This document shows, piece by piece, positions 32,452 through 40,624 of a stretch of 54,095 nucleotides of DNA. Under the pieces are notes generated by a model. The model ran no database searches. It saw only the letters and a program-made list of their open reading frames with translations, and had not been told where the DNA came from. Within the stretch, counting starts at the first letter, position 1. Each line of letters begins with the position of its first letter. Position numbers and translations under genes: made by a program. The stretch comes from Bacteroidales bacterium (GTDB lineage: Bacteria > Bacteroidota > Bacteroidia > Bacteroidales > P3), in NCBI GenBank assembly GCA_024400545.1, contig JAKSMO010000010.1:1-54095 (forward strand). The letters run 5' to 3'.

Positions 32452-33636
32452 TTATTGCAGCACTACTTGCTGGAACGCGGTGCCGTTTTGTGTTTTAACG
32501 CGTAAGGTGTAAATGCCGTTTGCCATGTTGGAGAGGTCGATCTCGTTGGTGGCGCCAAAGGTTTTAACAAGCTGACCCATAGCGTTGAATACGTAGGTGT
32601 TGATTACCTGTTCGGCCTGAATGGTGAGGCGACCCTCGGTGGGGTTGGGGTAAACGTTTACGGTGGGCTGATGACGCTCGGCGATGCTTACATAATCGTC
32701 ATAATAGTAGAAGTAGTCGCAAACATACTGCAGCACCCAGTCAACATCAACGGTGTACCAATGCTCGGTGGTCATAGCGTGAACGTTGTTGAAAGTGTAG
32801 GACTTGGGGCGTTCTATTTCGGGGTGCCAAGGCATCTGGGTGGTGCTGAGGGGCATGTCGTAGTTAAACTCATACTCGCTGCGGCCGGTTTCGGCACCGC
32901 CACGGTTGAAACGATGGTACTCGGTTACATTGCCGTACTGATCGTAAACATAGAGTTCCTCGCCGTTGTAGTCCCAGGTGGCGCCATCGTTCTCAGTGGT
33001 GCTGTCCTGAGTGTGGTCCAGCTTACCATCGCTGTAGTAGTAAGTGATCTTCTCGTCGGGCGATACTCCATATCCGTTGTAGTTATACCAAGTCTCGTCG
33101 GCCAGCTGACCATAGGAGTCGTAGGTATATTCAATTTTTTGGTACAGGATGTTCATCATGTGCAGCACGGTGAGCACAATCTGATGATTGTCGTTGTAGG
33201 TATAGGTGTAGATACCACCCATCGTCCAGCCGTCACTCATGTTGTTGTAGTTGGTGCGCGAAGCGATGTTGCCGGCCACGTCGTAGGTGTAGTCAACATA
33301 GTAAACATTCTTCCAGGTTGCACCCATTTTCTGCCAACCGGAGATTTTGACCAGCTGGTTTTGGTCGTTGTAGCTGATAGAGTCGATAACTTCGTATTCG
33401 CCAGCCACATATTCGCGAACAGCAATCAGGCGACCATGATTGTCGTAAGAGAAATTGGAACTTTCGTAGTTGTCATCGCTGCGGAAGCTGACCATACGAT
33501 GCTCGTAGGTGCTCTTCACTGCCAGATTCTGAATTTGATTGATGCGGACCATGTCGTTCGCAGTCTTTTGGCGAGTTTGTGCGCCACAAATGATGGTGGT
33601 CAGCACAAGTGCAAAAAGGATACTGATTTTCTTCAT
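32452..33636 (-). CDS. T9SS-secreted protein with YD-like repeats
   Basis: 394 residues. Signal peptide (MKKISILFALVLTTIICGAQ), then residues 55-300 made of repeating Tyr/Asp/Asn-rich strands (NFSYDNHGRLIAVREY, DYTYDVAGNIASRTNY, EYTYDSYGQLADETWY), the look of RHS/YD-type repeats. The C-terminal 75 residues (VNVYPNPTEGRLTIQ, YVFNAMGQLVKTF, LSNMANGIYTLRV) form a type A T9SS sorting domain. Exported to the surface or medium. Promoter box TATCTTTG at 33706-33713. Confidence 0.9.
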   Translation of the reverse strand: MKKISILFALVLTTIICGAQTRQKTANDMVRINQIQNLAVKSTYEHRMVSFRSDDNYESSNFSYDNHGRLIAVREYVAGEYEVIDSISYNDQNQLVKISGWQKMGATWKNVYYVDYTYDVAGNIASRTNYNNMSDGWTMGGIYTYTYNDNHQIVLTVLHMMNILYQKIEYTYDSYGQLADETWYNYNGYGVSPDEKITYYYSDGKLDHTQDSTTENDGATWDYNGEELYVYDQYGNVTEYHRFNRGGAETGRSEYEFNYDMPLSTTQMPWHPEIERPKSYTFNNVHAMTTEHWYTVDVDWVLQYVCDYFYYYDDYVSIAERHQPTVNVYPNPTEGRLTIQAEQVINTYVFNAMGQLVKTFGATNEIDLSNMANGIYTLRVKTQNGTAFQQVVLQ

Positions 33637-33705
33637 AATGTTAAATTATTGATATATTATAATTTATATGCTATATTTTAGTTATAAAAATGATAAAATG
33701 AATTG

Positions 33706-33713
33706 CAAAGATA
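33706..33713 (-). promoter_or_regulatory. -7 box of the YD-repeat T9SS gene
   Basis: TATCTTTG on the minus strand, 69 nt upstream of the start. Confidence 0.55.
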
Positions 33714-33832
33714 CAAAAACTGAGCGGAATGGAAAGAAAAAAAAGCAATTTTTTTGTGTTGTAGCATTGTTTGTGAGGCTTTGGTCTCAGTGATATGTAT
33801 CAACTATTGGTGTAGTGCCGAGTGCTCAGATT

Positions 33833-34588
33833 TTAGAAGTTCCAAGTAAAACCCGAGAAGGGGTTGTGCCGGTCGGCGTCTTGTTGTTGCGACAGTTCTT
33901 GCAAATGGCGTATGCGCCGGATTCCCCAGCGCCACATTTTCACATCAAACCAGATGAGCACCACGAACAGTCCCATCCCTACAATTTGGCCTGCGGACCC
34001 CATGCTTTCCGGTATCATGAGCAATGAGTCGAAGGTGCCGTGAAGCAGCATGGGAATGAGGAATGCTTTGAGCATGTGGGATGATGTGTGTTCTTGGTCG
34101 AATTTGGCCAAGGCGAAGTAATAACCCATCATCACGCCAAACAGGAAGTGGCCAGGTACCGACAGAAGTGCTCGCACCGATCCGGTTACCAAAGCATCGG
34201 CATAGCTATCGGACTGAAAAACATAGGCGATGTTCTCAAAACAGGCAAAACCTAACGATACAAAGCAGGCATATACGATACCATCAAAATATTCGTCGAA
34301 CTCTTTGCTGCGCCAAACAGCCCATCTCAGCATAAGGAGTTTGCACAGCTCCTCGCTGCATCCGGCCACAACGAATCCGGTGTAGGCCCCACTCACAATG
34401 GGTATTTGAGGGGTGAATGCGCTGAGAACACTTTCCAACACTATGGCAGGTAGAATGGCTGCAGCACCAAAAAAGAATGCTTTGAGCAGCATGCGTATGG
34501 GTTCTCGCTCAAATCGGTCTTGACGATAAACAACCCATGCCAACACAATCACGGGCAATATGGCTAGGGACAGGATATAGTAATTCAT
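33833..34588 (-). CDS. prsW: PrsW-family intramembrane metalloprotease
   Basis: 251 residues with about seven membrane helices. Active-site motifs are CSEELCK with Glu79-Glu80, CFENIAY at 116-122, His147 in SVPGHFLFG, and LLHGTFDS with His183 and Asp187, the PrsW pattern. In Bacillus PrsW starts regulated proteolysis of an anti-sigma factor; no sigma/anti-sigma pair is in the window, so the substrate is unknown. Promoter box at 34728-34735 gives a leader of about 140 nt. Confidence 0.9.
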   Translation of the reverse strand: MNYYILSLAILPVIVLAWVVYRQDRFEREPIRMLLKAFFFGAAAILPAIVLESVLSAFTPQIPIVSGAYTGFVVAGCSEELCKLLMLRWAVWRSKEFDEYFDGIVYACFVSLGFACFENIAYVFQSDSYADALVTGSVRALLSVPGHFLFGVMMGYYFALAKFDQEHTSSHMLKAFLIPMLLHGTFDSLLMIPESMGSAGQIVGMGLFVVLIWFDVKMWRWGIRRIRHLQELSQQQDADRHNPFSGFTWNF

Positions 34589-34727
34589 TGTTTGTGATTT
34601 TATTAGTTGGATGATTAATTTATTGGTTTTATTATTAAAACATAGTCGAATATGCCAATAATTCCTTGTGTTTTAATATTGAGAATCATATTGTTGCAAA
34701 CAATTATCGGCATGCACAACTTTTATG

Positions 34728-34735
34728 CAAAGATA
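34728..34735 (-). promoter_or_regulatory. -7 box of prsW
   Basis: TATCTTTG on the minus strand, well upstream of prsW. Confidence 0.5.
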
Positions 34736-34829
34736 CAAAAGTTGGGCAAATTGGCAAGGATTATTTTGTCAATGCCGCGTGCATCAGCTTCACCAGCCCC
34801 AAGGAAGTTCCATCTTTATAGGTGTGAGC

Positions 34830-34971
34830 GCTATATCGCCCACTCTTGAACCATCGCCCACACTACGCTCATTCTACGGTCATCTTACGGTAGTGCTACG
34901 CCCCTTGGAACCGTAGCAACACCGTAGGATAACCGTAGAATCAGCGTAGGTAGTGTGGGAGTGGCTATAGC
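34830..34971. repeat. Palindromic array of 11-bp units, element 3
   Basis: Left units: CTACGCTCATT at 34863, CTACGGTCATC at 34874, TTACGGTAGTG at 34885 and CTACGCCCCTT at 34896. Right units: CCGTAGCAACA at 34911, CCGTAGGATAA at 34922, CCGTAGAATCA at 34933 and GCGTAGGTAGT at 34944. The outer flanks also pair: GCTATA and CCCAC blocks near 34830-34862 match the reverse complement of 34950-34971. Best preserved of the four elements; could fold as one long hairpin with about 60-nt arms. Confidence 0.92.
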
Positions 34972-35054
34972 ACAATTCATTGTTGGTGCGAAATAAAAGA
35001 TAGGTTTTTACGTTTACTAGCATTATATAAATGTCAGATTGAATCGCAGTTTTT

Positions 35055-35972
35055 TTGATGATGAACCGTATTAGTTATGCCGATTACTGCCGTAAGGTGT
35101 TTGGCCACAGGATGCAGAAACTCACTGTGGACGCAGGTTTCACTTGCCCTAACCGTGATGGGCGCTTGGGCACAACGGGTTGCGTGTTTTGCAACAATGC
35201 GGCCTTCAATCCGGCATATTGTCAGCCTAGCAAGAGCATCACTCAGCAGATAGAGGAGGGCATTGCCTTTCATCAGCATAGGCGTAGGCATAATGGAGGA
35301 TATTTGGCCTATTTTCAAGCGTATAGCAATACGTATGCACCGGTTGAGGTTTTGCGCAAAAGATTTGATGAGGCTTTGGCTCATCCGCTGGTTGATGGAT
35401 TGGTGATTGGCACTCGGCCAGATTGTGTGAATGACGAGAAGTTGGATTTTTTGGCGCAATTGGCACAACGGCATTATGTGATGGTGGAGTACGGAATTGA
35501 GAGTTGTTATGATAGCACGCTTCTGCGTGTGAATCGTGGGCACGATTTCGCATGTACGAAGCAGGCCATTGTAGCCACAGCCCAACGTGGCATTGCTTGT
35601 GGGGGACATTTGATTTTGGGATTGCCAGGCGAAAGTTGGCACGATATGGTGGCCGAGGCCGAAACCCTTTCCCAGCTGCCACTTACCACATTGAAATTGC
35701 ATCAGTTGCAGATCTTAAAAGGGTCGCAGTTGGCCATGGAATATGAGCGAGATAGGACTTGTGCACCCCCTCCTTTTACGGTGGATGAGTATGTGGCGTT
35801 GGTAAAGGAGTTTTTGCAGCACCTGCGTTCGGATATTGTTGTGGAACGCTGTGTGAGCGAAGTGCCCCCTCGCCATCAGGCGGCGCCTGAGCGCGGATGG
35901 CGACATCCCGACGGAACGCCTGTGAAAGCCGAAGAAATCAGTGCGATGATTTTGTCTAGTCGGCCTGATTGA
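35055..35972 (+). CDS. Radical SAM protein, TIGR01212/YhcC family
   Basis: 305 residues. [19 protein letters not shown] carries the C-x9-C-x2-C [4Fe-4S] motif of the TIGR01212 group. [38 protein letters not shown] and [14 protein letters not shown] are the following conserved blocks of the radical SAM barrel. YhcC function is not settled; roles in tRNA or anaerobic metabolism have been suggested. Cytosolic. Its last 17 nt overlap the 3' end of lptB on the other strand. Confidence 0.92.
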   Translation: MMMNRISYADYCRKVFGHRMQKLTVDAGFTCPNRDGRLGTTGCVFCNNAAFNPAYCQPSKSITQQIEEGIAFHQHRRRHNGGYLAYFQAYSNTYAPVEVLRKRFDEALAHPLVDGLVIGTRPDCVNDEKLDFLAQLAQRHYVMVEYGIESCYDSTLLRVNRGHDFACTKQAIVATAQRGIACGGHLILGLPGESWHDMVAEAETLSQLPLTTLKLHQLQILKGSQLAMEYERDRTCAPPPFTVDEYVALVKEFLQHLRSDIVVERCVSEVPPRHQAAPERGWRHPDGTPVKAEEISAMILSSRPD

Positions 35973-36714
35973 GGTTGCGTGTATTGGCTCGGCGGAGTTC
36001 GAAATCGCGTCCAAGGTATTTTTCTCGCACATCGGGGTCGGCGGCCATCTCTTCGGGGGTGCCGTGATGCAGCACACGGCCTTCGTAGAGCAGATAGGCA
36101 CGGTCGGTGATGGATAGGGTTTCGTGCACATTGTGGTCGGTGATAAGGATGCCGATGTTGCGGTCTTTGAGGTGGGCCACAATATCCTGAATGTCCTGCA
36201 CGGCAATGGGGTCAACGCCGGCAAAAGGCTCGTCGAGGAGCAGGAATTTGGGGTCGTTGGCCAGGGCGCGGGCAATCTCGGTGCGTCGGCGTTCGCCACC
36301 CGACAGTTGAATACCTTTGCTACGGCGTATTTTTTCGAGACCGAATTCGGCTATGAGCGACTCGCATTTTTCTTGTCGAGCCACAGCGTCGAGGTCTTTG
36401 CGGAATTCTAGAATAGACATAATGTTGTCTTCTACAGTCATTTGGCGAAACACCGAGGCCTCCTGGGCCAAATAGCCCACGCCGTTTTGTGCACGTTGGT
36501 ACATGGGCATCTTGGTGATTTCCATATCGTCGAGAAATACCTTGCCCGAATAGGGCTTGATGATGCCGACTATCATATAGAATGTAGTGGTTTTGCCAGC
36601 TCCGTTGGGGCCGAGAAGTCCTACAATCTCACCTTGTTTCACGCTTACGCTCACTTCTTTTACTACGGTGCGTGAACGATATATCTTGACTACATTTTCT
36701 GTTCTTAGTTCCAT
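35956..36714 (-). CDS. lptB: LPS export ABC transporter ATP-binding protein
   Basis: 252 residues. Walker [10 protein letters not shown] at 35-43, the Q-loop region ending in [18 protein letters not shown] typical of LptB, signature LSGGERRR, Walker [14 protein letters not shown], and a C-terminal [25 protein letters not shown]. It powers LptFG to move lipopolysaccharide from the inner membrane to the outer membrane. kdsD, upstream on the same strand, makes an LPS-core (Kdo) precursor, so both genes serve LPS. Separated from kdsD by a duplicated 91-bp element. Confidence 0.95.
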   Translation of the reverse strand: MELRTENVVKIYRSRTVVKEVSVSVKQGEIVGLLGPNGAGKTTTFYMIVGIIKPYSGKVFLDDMEITKMPMYQRAQNGVGYLAQEASVFRQMTVEDNIMSILEFRKDLDAVARQEKCESLIAEFGLEKIRRSKGIQLSGGERRRTEIARALANDPKFLLLDEPFAGVDPIAVQDIQDIVAHLKDRNIGILITDHNVHETLSITDRAYLLYEGRVLHHGTPEEMAADPDVREKYLGRDFELRRANTRNLNQAD

Positions 36715-36720
36715 TTTTTG

Positions 36721-36905
36721 TTATTTAAGATTTAAGACTTAAGATTTAAGAGAATAGGCCACCTCGCAATGGAAAGTTTACCGCGCCAGCTCACTCTAAA
36801 ATCTACATTCTTTATTATTTAAGATTTAAGACTTAAGATTTAAGAGAATAGGCCACCTCGCAATGGAAAGTTTACTGCGCCAGCTCACTCTAAAATCTAC
36901 ATTCT
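36721..36905. repeat. Direct duplication of a hairpin-bearing 91-bp element
   Basis: 36721-36811 is repeated at 36815-36905 (offset 94 nt) with essentially a single C/T difference (ACCGCGCC versus ACTGCGCC). Each copy has AAGATTTAAGAG near its left end and CTCTAAAATCT near its right end, so each can fold. The arm sequence is shared with the element after purB (23461-23514). Confidence 0.9.
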
Positions 36906-36919
36906 ACATTCTAAAATCC

Positions 36920-37897
36920 TCACAGTATTCCCTCGCGCAGTACATCATGCAGGTGCAGCACGCCGAGGTAGCGGTCGTTGTGGTCAACTACTATCAGCTG
37001 GGTGATGCTGTTGGTCCGCATTTGGTGCAAAGCGTTGACGGCATATTCGGTATCAACCACACGTTTGGGGTTGTGCGACATGATGTCGGCTGCGGTGAGC
37101 TTGCTGATTTCGGCATTGGCTTTAATCATGCGACGCAGGTCGCCATCGGTGATAATGCCTAGAATATGGCTGTCGTCGTTGCTGTCAACCACCACGGCGC
37201 ACCCTAGTCGGCGCGACGACATTTCAAGAATTGTGTCGCGTATGCTGGTGTTGGGTGTCACCAGAGGCTTTTCATTCTGAATATAAAGGTCGCTAACCCG
37301 CATATAGAGTTGTTTGCCTAATGCGCCGCCGGGGTGGAATCGTGCAAAATCCTGAGCGGTGAAGTTGCGGCACTCGATAAGGGCCACGGCCAGTGCGTCG
37401 CCCATCACCAGCTGGGCGGTAGTGCTGCTGGTGGGAGCCAGGTTGTTGGGGCATGCTTCGTGTTCCACTGTGGTGTTGAGCACGATGTCGGCCTCGTGGG
37501 CAAGAAAAGAATCGGTGTTGCCAACAATAGCGATGAGCTTGTTCCCAAAATTCTTCACCAACGGAATAAGCACTTTGATTTCGGGCGTATTTCCACTTTT
37601 GGAGATGCACACTACCACGTCGCCAGGCTGTATCATGCCCAAATCGCCGTGAATGGCATCGGCGGCGTGCATAAAAAGGGCAGGAGTGCCGGTGCTATTA
37701 AGTGTTGAGACAATCTTGGTAGCTATGTTTGCGCTCTTGCCAATGCCGGTAATAATCACTCTTCCAGATGCTCGAAAAATGGTTTCTACGGCATCAGAAA
37801 AGCTATTATCGATGTATTTTTCGATGCCTTCAAGTGCTTTTTTTTCATCTGCAATCACTTGGATTGCAATATTTTGTATTTCTTCTGGTGTCTTCAA
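36920..37897 (-). CDS. kdsD: Arabinose-5-phosphate isomerase (KdsD/KpsF/GutQ family)
   Basis: 325 residues. N-terminal SIS sugar-isomerase domain (VIITGIGKSANIATKIVSTLNSTG, HGDLGMIQPGDVVVCISKSGNT), then two CBS domains from about residue 205 (DLYIQNEKPLVTPNTSIRDTIL; AADIMSHNPKRVVDTEYAVNAL). It converts ribulose-5-phosphate to arabinose-5-phosphate, the first step to Kdo of LPS. Lies upstream of lptB. Divergent from recQ through overlapping promoters. Confidence 0.94.
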   Translation of the reverse strand: MKTPEEIQNIAIQVIADEKKALEGIEKYIDNSFSDAVETIFRASGRVIITGIGKSANIATKIVSTLNSTGTPALFMHAADAIHGDLGMIQPGDVVVCISKSGNTPEIKVLIPLVKNFGNKLIAIVGNTDSFLAHEADIVLNTTVEHEACPNNLAPTSSTTAQLVMGDALAVALIECRNFTAQDFARFHPGGALGKQLYMRVSDLYIQNEKPLVTPNTSIRDTILEMSSRRLGCAVVVDSNDDSHILGIITDGDLRRMIKANAEISKLTAADIMSHNPKRVVDTEYAVNALHQMRTNSITQLIVVDHNDRYLGVLHLHDVLREGIL

Positions 37898-37932
37898 TGT
37901 AGATTTTTTTTACTTGTTTGAAGATTTTTTAC

Positions 37933-37940
37933 TAACTTTG
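37933..37940 (+). promoter_or_regulatory. -7 box of recQ
   Basis: TAACTTTG, 30 nt upstream of the recQ start. The kdsD box lies only 5 nt downstream on the other strand. Confidence 0.55.
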
Positions 37941-37945
37941 GAGTG

Positions 37946-37953
37946 CAAAATTA
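37946..37953 (-). promoter_or_regulatory. -7 box of kdsD
   Basis: TAATTTTG on the minus strand. With the recQ box at 37933-37940 it forms a face-to-face overlapping promoter pair. Confidence 0.55.
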
Positions 37954-37970
37954 CATCTTTTTTTTGAATT

Positions 37971-40175
37971 ATGATAGATTTGCAGACAAAGTTGAAAGAA
38001 ATATTTGGTTTTGATAACTTTAAAGGCGACCAAGAAGCTATCATCACCAGCATTTTAGAGGGTAAAGATACCTTTGTTATCATGCCTACAGGTGGTGGCA
38101 AGTCGCTTTGTTACCAGCTGCCCGCAATGATATGCGAGGGTACCGCAATTGTCGTTTCTCCCCTCATTGCGCTGATGAAAAATCAGGTGGATGCGGTGCG
38201 TTATACTTCGGGTAAGAACTGCGTGGCGCATTTCCTTAATTCATCGTTGGCCAAGGCTCAGGTAAAAGAGGTGAAGGATGATTTGCTGCAAGGAGGCACC
38301 AAATTGCTTTATGTGGCTCCCGAAACCTTGTCGAAAGAAGATACTATTGAGTTTTTGAAGGGTATTAAGATATCGTTTTTTGCAATCGACGAGGCCCACT
38401 GTATTTCGGAGTGGGGTCATGATTTCCGTCCCGAATACCGCCGGCTGCGCGACGCTATCGACTATATCAATAACACTGCGCCTATCCTCACCCTTACGGC
38501 TTCGGCCACTCCCAAGGTGCAACAGGATATTATCAAAAATCTGCGAATGGAGGATGCACGACTTTTTGTGTCGTCGTTCAACCGTCCTAACCTATATTAT
38601 GAGGTGCGGCAGAAACCTTCCGAAACTATCAATCTGCATAAAGAGATTATTAAATTCATCAAAGAGAACGACGGCAAGAGTGGTATTATTTATTGTTTGA
38701 CCCGTCGCCGTGTGGAGGAATTGGCCCAGCTGCTTCAGCTCAACGGCATTAAGGCACTGCCTTACCATGCTGGTCTTGACAATAAGGTGCGTGCCGAAAA
38801 TCAGGACAAGTTCCTGATGGAGGAGGTGGATGTGATTGTGGCCACCATTGCTTTCGGTATGGGCATCGACAAACCCGATGTGCGTTTTGTTATCCATTAC
38901 GATATTCCCAAGAGCTTGGAGGGTTATTATCAGGAAACTGGTCGTGCCGGACGTGATGGTGGCGAGGGGAAATGCCTGGCCTTCTATTCCGAACATGATG
39001 TGGAAAAGCTCTATAAGTTTTTCACTGATAAGAATATTACCGAGCAGGAAATGGCCAACCAGTTGGTGCAGGAGGTGGTGAGCTATGCCGAATCTTCGGT
39101 GTGCCGCCGATTGAACCTCTTGCGCTATTTTGGCGAGGACTATAATCAGCCCAATTGCGGATGTTGCGACAACTGTTTGCATCCCAAGCCCAAGATGCCG
39201 GCCAAAGAAGAGATGCAATATGCGCTCGAAACCATTTTGGCCACCAAACAGGCTTTCAAATCGAAGGATATTGTTGATGTGATGTTGGGCAACCGCAATG
39301 CCAACACCAAGATTTACAAACAAGATACCCTCGAACAGTGGGGCCAGGGCACCGACCACGACGCTTCGTTCTGGAAGGCTGTGCTGCGTCAGGCCATTTT
39401 CGAAAAATTTGTTGTTAAAGAGATTGAGCAGTTTGGTGTGCTCAAACTCACGCCAGCAGGCCACAAATTCATCAAGAATCCTTACGAGATCTCAATTACT
39501 ACCGACCACAAGTACAATGGGTCTGTGAGCGATGACGATGAGGATGCTGTGGTGCCAACCGGGGCTTCGGCATCGGCTGGCGACGAGGCGCTCTATAATC
39601 AGCTCAAGGGTCTCCTTAAATCGATAGCCCAGCGCGAACATCTGCCCACGCATGTCATTTTTGACGATCGTTCCATCAAGGATATGACCATTCAGTATCC
39701 TTGCACCATCGATGAACTTTCGCGTTGCTCGGGCGTGGGTATCGCCAAGGCGCAAAAACACGGCCAGCCTTTCGTAGATCTGATCAAGACTTACGTTGAG
39801 GACAATGAGATTGATAGACCTCAGGATATCGTAGTGCATACTGCTGCCAAGAAATCGGCCAATAAGGTGTATATTATCCAGGCCATCGATGCGCGCAAAT
39901 CGCTCGACGATATTGCCAATGGCAAAGGTATGTCGTTCGACGACCTATTGTCAGAAATTGAGCGCATTATCGACTCGGGCACCAAGTTGAATCTCGATTA
40001 TTATATCAACGATACCATCGACGAAGAACACCAGGAAGAGCTGATGGCCTATTGGCGCGAGTCGGAAAGCACCGACTTGCAGGAGGCTTATGATGAGTTT
40101 GATGGCGATGAGGATTATCCCGAGCGAGATATTCGCCTCATGCGTATAAAATTCTTGGTGGATTACGGACATTAA
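37971..40175 (+). CDS. recQ: ATP-dependent DNA helicase RecQ
   Basis: 734 residues, longer than E. coli RecQ (609). Walker A TGGGKS at 40-45, DEAH box AIDEAHCISEWGHDFRPEY, motif VI with QETGRAGRDG, and the zinc-binding segment CRRLNLLRYFGEDYNQPNCGCCDNC. RQC and HRDC-like regions follow, then an acidic tail (YDEFDGDEDYPERD). 3'-to-5' helicase in recombination and fork repair. Confidence 0.96.
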   Translation: MIDLQTKLKEIFGFDNFKGDQEAIITSILEGKDTFVIMPTGGGKSLCYQLPAMICEGTAIVVSPLIALMKNQVDAVRYTSGKNCVAHFLNSSLAKAQVKEVKDDLLQGGTKLLYVAPETLSKEDTIEFLKGIKISFFAIDEAHCISEWGHDFRPEYRRLRDAIDYINNTAPILTLTASATPKVQQDIIKNLRMEDARLFVSSFNRPNLYYEVRQKPSETINLHKEIIKFIKENDGKSGIIYCLTRRRVEELAQLLQLNGIKALPYHAGLDNKVRAENQDKFLMEEVDVIVATIAFGMGIDKPDVRFVIHYDIPKSLEGYYQETGRAGRDGGEGKCLAFYSEHDVEKLYKFFTDKNITEQEMANQLVQEVVSYAESSVCRRLNLLRYFGEDYNQPNCGCCDNCLHPKPKMPAKEEMQYALETILATKQAFKSKDIVDVMLGNRNANTKIYKQDTLEQWGQGTDHDASFWKAVLRQAIFEKFVVKEIEQFGVLKLTPAGHKFIKNPYEISITTDHKYNGSVSDDDEDAVVPTGASASAGDEALYNQLKGLLKSIAQREHLPTHVIFDDRSIKDMTIQYPCTIDELSRCSGVGIAKAQKHGQPFVDLIKTYVEDNEIDRPQDIVVHTAAKKSANKVYIIQAIDARKSLDDIANGKGMSFDDLLSEIERIIDSGTKLNLDYYINDTIDEEHQEELMAYWRESESTDLQEAYDEFDGDEDYPERDIRLMRIKFLVDYGH

Positions 40176-40240
40176 TAACGATTTTGAGTATCCCTCCCAA
40201 AATCAATTTACTAATCACTATTCACTAATCACAAATCACA

Positions 40241-40624
40241 ATGAACACTGGTATTAAAGGACATTTAGAACAGATAGTTACCCCCGAAGTTTGTGCCGAC
40301 CGTATTGGTAGCGGCCTAGTGCAGGTTTTTGCCACCCCCATGATGATTGCCCTTGTGGAGCAGACTTGCCTCAATAGCGTGAACCCCTACCTTGAAGAAG
40401 GCCAGGGAACCGTGGGCACGCTTGTCAACGTAACCCATTGTGCCGCAACACCTGTAGGTATGAAGGTATGGTGCGACAGCGAGCTGATTGAGGTTGACCG
40501 TCGCCGCCTGGTATTCAGCGTCAAGGCCTACGATGAGTGTGGTCTCATTGGCGAGGGGCAGCACGAGCGTTTCATCATCGATTCTGCCAAATTCCAAGCC
40601 AAGATTGACAGCAAGAAGCAATGA
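40241..40624 (+). CDS. Hotdog-fold thioesterase (FlK-like)
   Basis: 127 residues. GSGLVQVFATPMMIALVEQTC, GTVGTLVNVTHCAATPVGMKVWCDSELIEVD and LVFSVKAYDECGLIGEGQHERFIID follow the layout of fluoroacetyl-CoA-type thioesterases, with Thr, Glu and His candidates (ATPMMIALVE, VTHCAATP). Physiological substrate unknown. Its stop overlaps the fucosidase start by 4 nt (ATGA). Confidence 0.88.
   Translation: MNTGIKGHLEQIVTPEVCADRIGSGLVQVFATPMMIALVEQTCLNSVNPYLEEGQGTVGTLVNVTHCAATPVGMKVWCDSELIEVDRRRLVFSVKAYDECGLIGEGQHERFIIDSAKFQAKIDSKKQ

Larger units (their letters stand above)
34589..35054. other. Gene-free interval between prsW and the radical SAM gene
   Basis: Holds the prsW promoter (TATCTTTG on minus, 34728-34735) and the 11-bp repeat array at 34830-34971. 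No plus-strand promoter for the radical SAM gene is clear. Confidence 0.6.

Noticed and set aside
36638-36653. A parS half-site GTTTCACG inside lptB
   Set aside because: Only one half matches; no palindrome, so not counted as parS.
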